DNA of 64,000 bases from NCBI GenBank assembly GCA_012798535.1, contig JAAZMZ010000074.1:1-64000 (forward strand). Reading direction: 5' to 3'. Made by a program: the position numbers and the translations under genes. The first letter of the stretch is position 1. The number at the start of each line of letters is the position of its first letter. Positions 29,757 to 38,238 of the stretch are shown piece after piece. This DNA comes from Leptolinea sp. (GTDB taxonomy: Bacteria; Chloroflexota; Anaerolineae; Anaerolineales; Anaerolineaceae). The notes beneath the pieces were generated by a model. That model was not told the DNA's origin, did no database searches, and saw nothing but the letters and a program-made list of their open reading frames with translations.

Positions 29757-30455
29757 ATGCACGATGAGATCGCGGCCATCTACGATATGCTGTGGAACAC
29801 CGGCTTCGACCCGGTTTCCCGCGGGGATGTGGAAATCGACCCCTACATTGCCAATCCCGGCTCAGACCGGCGCCGTGGACTGACCCTCATCTTCCGCCCG
29901 CCGTCGGCCGTCAAATCCAAAATCCTAGACTTTCTTGCCGAAATTCAGGCGCTGGAACCGGATCAGTATTACTACACCGCCGCCAATCTGCACTTCACAG
30001 TGCTTTCCCTGTTCACTGCCATAACAGATCACCGGCCGGAATACGAGCGGCTGCCCGCCTATGAATCCGCCGCGCAGAAGGCGGTATTAAGCTGCCAGCC
30101 GTTTTCCATGCGGCTGGCCGGCCTGACCGTTTCGAAAAGCGCTGTTATGCTGTGCGGATTCCCGGAAGATGATCGTCTCAACGAACTGAGGGGAAACCTG
30201 CGCCGTCATCTCATTCAGGGCGGCCTTTCGCAGGGGCTGGACAGACGCTATATCCTGGTGGGCGCGCATACCACCGTCATGCGGTTCGCGGCTCCTCTAA
30301 AGAGCCCGGCGGCGTTTTCTCAATTTCTTCTAGAAAATAAACACCGGCCGTTCGGCACCTTCCAGGTGGACGAATTGCAGCTCGTCAAGAACGACTGGTA
30401 CATGTCACAACAGAATACTCCGGTTGTCGCTCAGTATAATTTGAAAGACAATTGA
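29757..30455 (+). CDS. 2H phosphoesterase superfamily-like protein (2'-5' RNA ligase-like)
   Basis: two HxT motifs: LHFTVLSLF and AHTTVMRFA, with appropriate spacing. Confidence 0.7.
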   Translation: MHDEIAAIYDMLWNTGFDPVSRGDVEIDPYIANPGSDRRRGLTLIFRPPSAVKSKILDFLAEIQALEPDQYYYTAANLHFTVLSLFTAITDHRPEYERLPAYESAAQKAVLSCQPFSMRLAGLTVSKSAVMLCGFPEDDRLNELRGNLRRHLIQGGLSQGLDRRYILVGAHTTVMRFAAPLKSPAAFSQFLLENKHRPFGTFQVDELQLVKNDWYMSQQNTPVVAQYNLKDN

Positions 30456-30485
30456 AACACGGATGGTTGGAAAGAAGGTCGGATT

Positions 30486-30812
30486 ATGGAATTTTCCCGT
30501 GTAAAACTTGAAATCTTCATTCCCGAAGATCATGTGGCGCTCCTGAGGGAAGCTGTTGCCGCTGCCGGCGCGGGCGTTATCGGAAAATACGACCATTGCT
30601 GTTCGGTAACGCAGGTACTGGGATACTGGCGTCCACTGGAAGGCGCCGCTCCGTATGACGGAAAAGTGGGGGAGATCAGCGAAGGGCACGAATGCAAAGT
30701 GGAAGTGAATTGCCCGTGGGAGATCATCGCCCCGGTGATCAAAGCCATCCGGGGTGTGCATCCCTACGAGGAACCATTGATCAATATTCTTCCCCTGATG
30801 GATGAACCATAG
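30486..30812 (+). CDS. Nif3/YqfO-CutA-like small protein
   Basis: KLEIFIPEDHVALLREAVAAAGAGVIGKYDHCCS...GVHPYEEPLINILPL. Confidence 0.75.
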   Translation: MEFSRVKLEIFIPEDHVALLREAVAAAGAGVIGKYDHCCSVTQVLGYWRPLEGAAPYDGKVGEISEGHECKVEVNCPWEIIAPVIKAIRGVHPYEEPLINILPLMDEP

Positions 30813-30932
30813 ATCAAGCTTAAACCGGAACCGTCAGTTTTTTTCCTCCGCAAAATTGGTTATTGAATCGGGCGCCCAAATGTGCTATTAAACATCGTCC
30901 GGACAATTCGATCAAACCAAAAGGAATAAACA

Positions 30933-31853
30933 ATGCAAGCAAATCAGATCAGTGTTACAGCTCTGGTATGCGGTTATACCAGGGCATACCATTCTGCCAA
31001 CAATACGCCGAAAATATTCGATGACTTCATGGCCGCCCGACTGTACACCCCCGAAGAAATGTCCTTCTTTGCGAAGAGCGTGGCCAGCCTGCTTTCGCTC
31101 TATGAACCGGAAACCACCGTTTCCTCATCAGAGGAATCCACCGCTTTACGGCGGGTGATGCAGGTTTACAACAGTTCGACCATTCTCTGCCGGGCACGTT
31201 TCACCGAAGACAGCCTGGACGAAGCCATCGCCGGCGGAATGACGCAGTATGTCATCCTTGGCGCGGGTATGGATACCTTCACCCTGCGCAGACCGGATCT
31301 GAAAGACAATCTTCAGGTTTACGAAGTCGACCACCCGGCCACCCAGGCCAACAAACGGGAACGCATGGAACGGATTTCACCGGAGTTACCGCGAAATCTG
31401 CATCTGGTCCCGGTCGATTTCAGCACGGATGACCTGCAGACCGCTCTCCTGCGTGCAGGCTATCAGCCCGACCGGCCGGGATTCTTTAGCTGGCTGGGGG
31501 TGACATATTACCTGGAACGCCAGGCGATTCACACCACATGGCGGACTCTCTCCGCTTTATGTGCCCCGGGGAGTACCCTGGTGTTTGATTACGCGGATCT
31601 CGGCGCTTTTTCTCTGGGAATTTCTTCCGGAAGGGAAAAAGCCACACAGTTTATCGCCCGCCAAAGCGGGGAGACGATGAAAACCGGATTCGATCCAGAT
31701 GAGTTGGAAAAAGAATTACTGCGGTTCGGATTCGATACCCGGGAAGACCTGTCTCCCGCCGAGATCGAACAACGCTACTTTGCCAAGCGGAATGATCTCT
31801 ACCATGCCTTTGAATTCGTTCATCTTCTAAAAGCCGAAAAAATGATCGAATAA
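30933..31853 (+). CDS. SAM-dependent methyltransferase, leucine carboxyl methyltransferase-like family
   Basis: YVILGAGMDTFTLRRPDL...VYEVDHPATQANKRERM...WLGVTYYL. Confidence 0.9.
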   Translation: MQANQISVTALVCGYTRAYHSANNTPKIFDDFMAARLYTPEEMSFFAKSVASLLSLYEPETTVSSSEESTALRRVMQVYNSSTILCRARFTEDSLDEAIAGGMTQYVILGAGMDTFTLRRPDLKDNLQVYEVDHPATQANKRERMERISPELPRNLHLVPVDFSTDDLQTALLRAGYQPDRPGFFSWLGVTYYLERQAIHTTWRTLSALCAPGSTLVFDYADLGAFSLGISSGREKATQFIARQSGETMKTGFDPDELEKELLRFGFDTREDLSPAEIEQRYFAKRNDLYHAFEFVHLLKAEKMIE

Positions 31854-31880
31854 AACCGGTAGTGGCTGCCTGAATCCTGC

Positions 31881-31911
31881 TTGACTCTATGGTAACAGGA
31901 GGGTGTATAGT
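31881..31911 (+). promoter_or_regulatory. MerR-type promoter: TTGACT-19 bp-TATAGT
   Basis: 19-bp spacer directly counted (31887-31905) with an imperfect dyad, immediately upstream of a merR-family gene. Confidence 0.65.
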
Positions 31912-31920
31912 GATGGGCGT

Positions 31921-32745
31921 ATGGGAAATATGTTGAAGCTCAAGATCGGTGAATTTGCCCGCCTGGGGCAGGTAACGGTTCAGACCCTGCGTTATTACGC
32001 TGATCTGAACCTGCTGCCGCCGGGTGAAATCGATCCCTTCACCGGATACCGCTACTATCTGCTGGACCAACTGCCCGCGCTTCACCGCATCCTGGCCCTG
32101 AAAGATATGGGGCTTCCGCTGGATCAAATCAAAGGGATGCTGCGCGATAACATCAGCACAGAAGAAATGCGCCGCATCCTGCTGCTGAAGCAGGACGAAA
32201 TCCGCACCCAGGTGCAGAACAGTCTTGACCAACTGGAACGCATTGACATGCGCCTGCAAATGCTCGATCACCGCGAGCATCCATCTCCGTACGAGATCAA
32301 TATCAAGCATGTAGACGCGTTTCCTGTCGCATCGGTCATCGGTGAGGTACCTAATTATCACGATGTTGAACCTTTGTGGATCGACCTGAGTGAAAAAGTG
32401 CAGGCAGAATCGCTGCAGGTCGATCCACCCTACCTGACCCTGTGCCATGCCACCGAACCGAAGATCAGGCTCGAAGTGTGCTGCCCGGTCATTCTTAATA
32501 AACACGAAACCAAATCTGATTTGATACACATGCTGCCCGAGGTGAACACCATGGTTTTCACCACGCACCGTGGTTCGTACAACGGATTGATCGATGGATA
32601 TACTGCTCTCTGGCAGTGGATAAGCGAACACGGTTTCAAAATCACCGGGCCTGACAGGGAGATTTATCTGCGTCTTCCGGTGGAAGGGCGTGTCAATGAT
32701 CCGGATGCACTCACCGAGATGCAGATCCCGGTGACACTGGTGTGA
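31921..32745 (+). CDS. MerR family transcriptional regulator with GyrI-like effector-binding domain
   Basis: LKIGEFARLGQVTVQTLRYYADLNLLPPGEIDPFTGYRYY; start revised because the called GTG at 31903 lies inside the predicted promoter. Confidence 0.9.
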   Translation: MGNMLKLKIGEFARLGQVTVQTLRYYADLNLLPPGEIDPFTGYRYYLLDQLPALHRILALKDMGLPLDQIKGMLRDNISTEEMRRILLLKQDEIRTQVQNSLDQLERIDMRLQMLDHREHPSPYEINIKHVDAFPVASVIGEVPNYHDVEPLWIDLSEKVQAESLQVDPPYLTLCHATEPKIRLEVCCPVILNKHETKSDLIHMLPEVNTMVFTTHRGSYNGLIDGYTALWQWISEHGFKITGPDREIYLRLPVEGRVNDPDALTEMQIPVTLV

Positions 32746-32771
32746 TCAATCACAATCTAAACAGGTGAATG

Positions 32772-33419
32772 ATGAACTATTGCTTTGATACAGAGAAGAT
32801 CGATCTGAATGAATTGAAAGAACGCCTGACAACCACTGACCTTGTGCCCAGCCGCAACAGTCTCTTGAATGGATTGGACGAAAACCTGGAACAACTGACG
32901 AAGATCGGCCTGAAAACGATGGGCAGCCTGCTGAAAGGCTTGAAAAACAACGTGCAGCTATTTTCCGTGGCAGATCAAACCGGGATCGACAGAGAATATC
33001 TGGCATTGCTGCGGCGGGAATTGGAAAGTTACCTGCCCAAACCATTTCCCCTGAAAGACTTCACCTGGATCTCCGCGGAAGCGTTGGAAAAGCTGGAAGC
33101 GGCCGGTATCCGTAATACGGCTCAATTGTATGAAAATTCTTCAGCAGCCCGGTCCTGTGGTGTAGACCCTTCGCTCATGGATCAAATAATCCATTGTGCA
33201 GACCTGACGCGCATCCAGTGGATTAATCCGACTGCTGCCCGTATGCTGCAGGATGCCGGGTATGACTCACCGGCCGATGTAGCCGCCGCCGATGCCAATG
33301 TTCTCTGCGAAACACTGATGAAAAACAACCAGGGCGGGCACTATTTCAAAGGCAATATCGGGCTGCGTGATATCAATCGGCTGGTGCATGCCGCCAGATA
33401 CACCGCTCGCTGGGGTTAA
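32772..33419 (+). CDS. DUF4332-like / helix-hairpin-helix-containing protein of unknown function
   Basis: repeated HhH-like segments (EQLTKIGLKTMGSLL, EKLEAAGIRNTAQL, RMLQDAGYDSPADVA). Confidence 0.5.
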   Translation: MNYCFDTEKIDLNELKERLTTTDLVPSRNSLLNGLDENLEQLTKIGLKTMGSLLKGLKNNVQLFSVADQTGIDREYLALLRRELESYLPKPFPLKDFTWISAEALEKLEAAGIRNTAQLYENSSAARSCGVDPSLMDQIIHCADLTRIQWINPTAARMLQDAGYDSPADVAAADANVLCETLMKNNQGGHYFKGNIGLRDINRLVHAARYTARWG

Positions 33420-33495
33420 AGGGCAACAGGCAACATCTGTTTCCTGATAGATCGTATCTTTAAAATCGTGTAAAACCAGCGGCCGCTGAGAAAAA

Positions 33496-34002
33496 ATGAA
33501 AAGGAAGGAAAAAATGGCACAAACTGATTGTGTTGTCTCACCGCTTGGCTATATCCGGTCTGGGAAAAAAGGCTTTATTCTGGAGATCAAACCCGAATAC
33601 CGTGAAGCTTTGATCGGATTGGAAGGCTTCAGCCATATCAATGTCCTCTGGTGGAGCCACTTACTGGATAATCCGGATTCTCGCCGCGTTTTGACCTGCG
33701 AGAAACCGTACGTAAAATCACCCGACCGGCTGGGAATCTTCGCCACCCGTTCACCGATACGCCCCAATCCCATCTGTCTGACAGTGGCGCAGGTGCTGTA
33801 TGTCGATGAAGCCAACGGCCGTATAGGTGTCGCCTGGATCGATGCGGAAGACGGCACGCCCATTCTGGATATCAAACCGTACATACCCTGTTCGGACAGG
33901 GTCAAGAACGTTTCTACTCCGGCCTGGAATGCCCACTGGCCGGCCTGGTACGAAGAATCCGGTGAATTCGACTGGGCATCCGAATTCGTCAACGCGCAGT
34001 AA
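33496..34002 (+). CDS. trmO: tRNA (N6-threonylcarbamoyladenosine)-N6-methyltransferase TrmO-like (YaeB/TsaA family)
   Basis: SPLGYIRS...GLEGFSHINVLWW...RLGIFATRSPIRPNPICLT...LDIKPYIPCSDRV. Confidence 0.85.
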   Translation: MKRKEKMAQTDCVVSPLGYIRSGKKGFILEIKPEYREALIGLEGFSHINVLWWSHLLDNPDSRRVLTCEKPYVKSPDRLGIFATRSPIRPNPICLTVAQVLYVDEANGRIGVAWIDAEDGTPILDIKPYIPCSDRVKNVSTPAWNAHWPAWYEESGEFDWASEFVNAQ

Positions 34003-34018
34003 CAGCATACGGGAACAG

Positions 34019-34049
34019 AAACCCCTCTTTCTTACGGAAGAGGGGTTTT
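34019..34049 (+). terminator. rho-independent terminator
   Basis: AAACCCCTCTT-loop-AAGAGGGGTTTT. Confidence 0.85.
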
Positions 34050-34655
34050 ATTGCTGTTACAAATATGCCTGTGAACCACCAGCAGGATAATGATCCCAAT
34101 GAGAAATCCCGCTGCAGTGCCGACCGTCAGGCCGCCAAGGATCGTACTTAATCCATGGTAATAGTGCCAGCGCCAGACGGAACCATCTGGCAGCACAGCG
34201 GCAAAGTATTACTCGGTATCCCATTCGAATTGTGACTCGAAAGCGCAGTCCACCGGTTTATCCGGCAGTTCGTTTAAGAGGCTGCTGCCGATCTGTTCGC
34301 AGGGCGGGCCGTATCTTTCTTTATTATTAGTCACCCTGTTCCAATTTGCCGGCCAGGGACCGCAGCAGTCGTACTGTGTCCCGGAGGCTGCTCCCACGGT
34401 GATACTGTGCGCATTCGCACCAAGCGCCCCCAGTTCGATGATCCTTACGGCTTTTTCTGGTGGATCGGGCAGCTGTTCCCAGTGGACAGTCCGGATATCC
34501 GGAGCCGGAGACGAAATAAAATACCCTCCCAGGCAGCCGGCCATTACACACAGGATCAGTATGACCAGATACTTGATGAACGTCACTTTTAATCCCAAAA
34601 GAAGGGGCACTACGCAGATCCCTTTCATAGTACACATACGCATCTTGTAGTTCAA
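34032..34655 (-). pseudogene. membrane protein gene interrupted by an in-frame TAA at 34211-34209
   Basis: frame stays open for 58 codons past the TAA and encodes YFAAVLPDGSVWRWHYYHGLSTILGGLTVGTAAGFLIGIIILLVVHRH before TAA at 34034. Confidence 0.6.
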
Positions 34656-34701
34656 GGAGGTTTATTGTAGAATAAATTTACTATATAAAAGGAGGGCGTT
34701 A

Positions 34702-35775
34702 ATGAGCTGGACCGACCAATTGAACGGCGATTCGCTAAGCTGGCTGGAGAATTCGACCATTCCCGAGGTGCGTTATATGACCGGGCGCGACCTGTTGAAC
34801 CTGCCCGATACCCATCCAAAACAGCAAGCTGCCTGTAAAGAAGCATATGAGAACGGGACAATCGGGCTGGTTCTCTCGAAAATGGTGGGGGACGGTTACT
34901 GGCAAAAAGCCGGTCCGGGTTATGGGCCGAAATATCGATCATCAGTCTGGTCGGTCACTCTGCTCGGGCAGCTTGGTGCGAACGTAACCGGCGATCCGCG
35001 GGTGGAAAAAGCCTGCCAGTATATTCTCGAACACTCCATGGCAAGACACGGCCAGATGTCGTATAACGGTGCACCCTCCGGCACATTCGACTGCCTGCAG
35101 GGCAACCTGTGCTGGGCATTACTGCAATTGGGCTGCACCGATCCGCGCCTCGAACTGGCTTTCGATTGGATGGCGCGATCCGTTACCGGTGAAGGTGTCG
35201 CTCCACAAACCGAGAAAAAAGCCGAGGTTCGTTATTACGCCTACAAATGCGCTCCCAATTTTGCCTGCGGAGCGAACAATAAACTCCCCTGCGCCTGGGG
35301 CGCCGCTAAAGTAATGCTGGCTTTCGCCCGATTGCCTGAAGAAAAGCGTTTTCCTCTCATCAAGCAGGCCATCCAGATGGGCATTGATTTCTTCTTCAGC
35401 ATCGATCCCGTCACAGCGGATTACCCACGCGGGACGGAAGCCAAGCCCAACCGCGACTGGTGGCAGTTCGGATTCCCGGTCTTCTATATTACAGATCTGC
35501 TGCAGGTGGCCGAAGCCCTGACCATGCTGGGATACGGGAGTGATCCACGCCTGCAATCCACTCTGGAGCTCATTCGCCAGAAACAGGATGAACAGGGCCG
35601 CTGGAAACTGGAGTACCGTTACGGCTCGAAAACCTGGGGCAACTACGGACGGGGTGGAATGCCCAACGAATGGGTCACTCTGCGGGCATTGCGGGTGTTG
35701 AAAGGCGCTTATTCTGGACAACGTAATGTATCAATGACAGGAAACGAACATCGGGAAGGGATAATTCCCTGTTGA
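34702..35775 (+). CDS. prenyltransferase/terpene cyclase-like alpha/alpha toroid repeat protein
   Basis: repeating helical segments with ...DPRVEKACQYIL, DCLQGNLCWALLQLGCTDPRLELAFDWM, LQSTLELIRQKQDEQGRWKLE. Confidence 0.6.
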   Translation: MSWTDQLNGDSLSWLENSTIPEVRYMTGRDLLNLPDTHPKQQAACKEAYENGTIGLVLSKMVGDGYWQKAGPGYGPKYRSSVWSVTLLGQLGANVTGDPRVEKACQYILEHSMARHGQMSYNGAPSGTFDCLQGNLCWALLQLGCTDPRLELAFDWMARSVTGEGVAPQTEKKAEVRYYAYKCAPNFACGANNKLPCAWGAAKVMLAFARLPEEKRFPLIKQAIQMGIDFFFSIDPVTADYPRGTEAKPNRDWWQFGFPVFYITDLLQVAEALTMLGYGSDPRLQSTLELIRQKQDEQGRWKLEYRYGSKTWGNYGRGGMPNEWVTLRALRVLKGAYSGQRNVSMTGNEHREGIIPC

Positions 35776-35800
35776 CATAATAGAACATATATATTATTAT
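35772..35800 (+). promoter_or_regulatory. sigma70-type promoter TTGACA-17 bp-TATTAT
   Basis: consensus -35 and near-consensus -10 in an AT-rich intergenic region upstream of the VOC gene. Confidence 0.6.
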
Positions 35801-35848
35801 AATCCAGTAAAACATAATTTCTGTTAGTTAATAAATCAAGGAGAAACC

Positions 35849-36259
35849 ATGGAAAAATCTACTCTCGGTCACATTGTCGCCTGGGTCAACCTGAAGAATT
35901 TGGACTTTTATAAAGAGCTTTTCAATTTCCTGCAATGGGATGTGCTGTATGATGATCCGAATATGCTGGGAGTTGGTGACGCCAACGGCAACAGCCTGTG
36001 GTTTGGTGCCGCGCTCAAAGAGCATGCCAATGATTATGACGGCGTGGGCGTCAACCACATCGGAATCAGTGTAAAAAAGCAGGCGGACGTGGATGAGACG
36101 GTGGAATACCTGAAAAAGCACGGTACCCCCGCCCTGTTTGAAACACCCCGCCATCGCCCGGAATTCAGCGGCCCCAATTCCACCTACTATCAGGTGATGT
36201 TCGAAAGCCCTGACCGCCTCCTCCTCGAAGTGGTCTACACCGGCCCGAAAGCCGCCTGA
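35849..36259 (+). CDS. VOC/glyoxalase family protein
   Basis: LGHIVAWVNLKNLDFYKELFNFL...GVNHIGISVKKQADVDE...YYQVMFESPDRLLLEVVY. Confidence 0.85.
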   Translation: MEKSTLGHIVAWVNLKNLDFYKELFNFLQWDVLYDDPNMLGVGDANGNSLWFGAALKEHANDYDGVGVNHIGISVKKQADVDETVEYLKKHGTPALFETPRHRPEFSGPNSTYYQVMFESPDRLLLEVVYTGPKAA

Positions 36260-36278
36260 TCATCCGGCCAATATCACA

Positions 36279-36305
36279 GACAGCGCCCCCTGGTGAGGCG
36301 CTGTC
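36279..36305 (+). terminator. hairpin terminator
   Basis: GACAGCGCC-loop-GGCGCTGTC followed by TTCATTTC. Confidence 0.6.
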
Positions 36306-36402
36306 TTCATTTCAAATTCCATCCTGGCAGATATCGCATGACAGTCCTATGCCGTTTATAATGAGGTTTTCCCCCGCCAACATTCCTCCAAGGATGTTAT
36401 TC

Positions 36403-36439
36403 AAAAAAAGCGAAACACCCCGTGGCGGCGGGGTGTTTC
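36403..36439 (-). terminator. rho-independent terminator
   Basis: GAAACACCCC/GGGGTGTTTC stem; minus strand continues GCTTTTTTTG. Confidence 0.75.
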
Positions 36440-36522
36440 TGTCCCAGGCGAAGGGATGATCGCACCAGACGGGATCAATGCCGAAGGGGTTTTTTGATCC
36501 GTCTGGACTGAAGAGCAGGTTT

Positions 36523-36855
36523 TCAGGCAGCCAGGTCGAGCAATGAAGTAGATCCACCGGTCATTTCGGTGATTTGTCCCTGACTGCTGTAATTTTGAGT
36601 GTAATCTTCCAGTTCCATCTCATTGGGGTGCATTTTGAGGTAGAGGGCTCTTTCACTGGCTGTCACAGTGCCGTCTTTGTTCAGGTCCATTTTGTCATAA
36701 GAATCCGTAGAATCGGTAGACGAAGTGTTCGATGCGCCGGATGAAGCCGCACTACCGCCGCCTTCGGCTGATTTTCCAGCAGAGACAGGCTGGCTGTTCA
36801 TGGCAAACTGGGATGAACCGGTTGATGCAATTCGACTGATGGCTTGTATGGCCAT
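36523..36855 (-). CDS. small Ser-rich protein with a single EF-hand-like loop
   Basis: DLNKDGTVTASE calcium-loop motif; start at M7 of the called ORF. Confidence 0.6.
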   Translation of the reverse strand: MAIQAISRIASTGSSQFAMNSQPVSAGKSAEGGGSAASSGASNTSSTDSTDSYDKMDLNKDGTVTASERALYLKMHPNEMELEDYTQNYSSQGQITEMTGGSTSLLDLAA

Positions 36856-37045
36856 AAAAACTCCCGTAGACATCTTCTTGTTATTCTTCCACTTTCCTGT
36901 ACGTTTTTAACTATCGGAGAGACTTCATTATTATTCAACGATTGAAGGAAAAAATGGGAGAATCTCCACAATCCTCCACAGAAAATGCGCCGTTTTTGCT
37001 CAGGTGACAACTAATGATCATTTATTTTGATTGAATCAAAAGATG

Positions 37046-37375
37046 TTATACCCATATATCGATGATACCGCGATGACCGCCGGCATATTCATCCACCACG
37101 TCCATGCCGGGGTAGTTTAGAGTAATTCCTTCCGTCTCCATATCCCCCAGTTTGCGCAATAACGCCAGTGCGTTCTGATTTTCCAGAGAAGCTCCCTGAT
37201 TAGAAAAACCTCTTACTATCAGGTCTGTGCCGCCTATTGCGGGTTGGCTGGAAGGAACGATTGTATTAACGCCGGTTCTGGCCGTCCGTACCCGATAGTC
37301 CCTGTCACCGGGTAACACCAGCGTCATGATTTCTGGACGGTATTCTATTCCACCAGAAATCCGTTTGATCTCCAT
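37046..37375 (-). CDS. hypothetical protein
   Basis: isolated 109-aa ORF without an overlapping better candidate. Confidence 0.45.
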   Translation of the reverse strand: MEIKRISGGIEYRPEIMTLVLPGDRDYRVRTARTGVNTIVPSSQPAIGGTDLIVRGFSNQGASLENQNALALLRKLGDMETEGITLNYPGMDVVDEYAGGHRGIIDIWV

Positions 37376-37581
37376 CGCTCTTCCTTAAAAAAATCTGATA
37401 CTTATAAATTATAGCGACCCCCAAAAAAATATAAATACCCTAAACCTTGAAGTTTTCGGCGATTTTCTTAAATTTTTCTCACCAGAATCCGTTTCTCGAT
37501 CTCCATAATTTCTTCACAACAACCGGATAATATCATCCTTAAAAGGTCAAATAATTCTTAATAGAAAGTGAGTGATAACGA

Positions 37582-38109
37582 ATGAAGAAAATACTTATTG
37601 GTGTTGCCGGTGCTCTGTTGCTTTTCGCCCTCGCCGGAACCGCGGGATATTTCTGGGGACGCGCCACCGTATTCCAACCTTTTGGCAGGATGAGCTCCAG
37701 GAATGATCAGTATTCCAATCGCAGTGGAATGATGGGAGGGCGCGGTGGAATGATGGACGGGCGCGGCGGCATGATGGGTTTCCGGGAGTATGACGATCGG
37801 GATGGACTTCTGCACGAAAAAATGACAGCCGCTTTCGCCGAAAAACTTGGTTTGTCTGCCACTGATCTCGAAACCCGGCTGGACAAAGGCGAAACCATGT
37901 ACCAGATAGCCGCCTCGAAAGGAATTTCCGCCGATCAGTTCTCCAGTATGATGCAGGAGGTTCGCGATCAGGTGCTGGAACAGGCTGTCAAGGATGGTAC
38001 TCTGACCCGAGAACAGGCCGATTGGATGAAACAGCGTGGCGCATTCATGGGGAGGGGCGGCTTTGAACGTAGGGATTGCCCCTGTCTGGATGGTACAGAC
38101 GAAAGTTGA
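37582..38109 (+). CDS. membrane-anchored/secreted Met/Gly-rich protein
   Basis: signal/TM N-terminus; 7-residue repeat GMMGGRG/GMMDGRG/GMMGFRE; helical C-terminus. Confidence 0.7.
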   Translation: MKKILIGVAGALLLFALAGTAGYFWGRATVFQPFGRMSSRNDQYSNRSGMMGGRGGMMDGRGGMMGFREYDDRDGLLHEKMTAAFAEKLGLSATDLETRLDKGETMYQIAASKGISADQFSSMMQEVRDQVLEQAVKDGTLTREQADWMKQRGAFMGRGGFERRDCPCLDGTDES

Positions 38110-38133
38110 TCCAGAAATCACTTTCATGGCAAC

Positions 38134-38166
38134 AAAAAGAGCGGACCCGGCGGTTCGCTCTTTTTT
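38134..38166 (+). terminator. rho-independent terminator
   Basis: AAAAAGAGCG...CGCTCTTTTTT. Confidence 0.8.
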
Positions 38167-38238
38167 AATGGAAATAGCCTTGATTCTCATGAACCACATT
38201 TATAATGAAACCCATCTTTCCCTTTCGAGGTTACTTAT

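Noticed and set aside
31651-32631. 326-aa minus-strand ORF
   Set aside because: Antisense to the methyltransferase 3' end and the well-supported MerR gene; no recognisable motifs
36312-36557. 81-aa minus-strand ORF
   Set aside because: Spans a convincing minus-strand terminator and overlaps the EF-hand gene 3' end; unlikely to be coding
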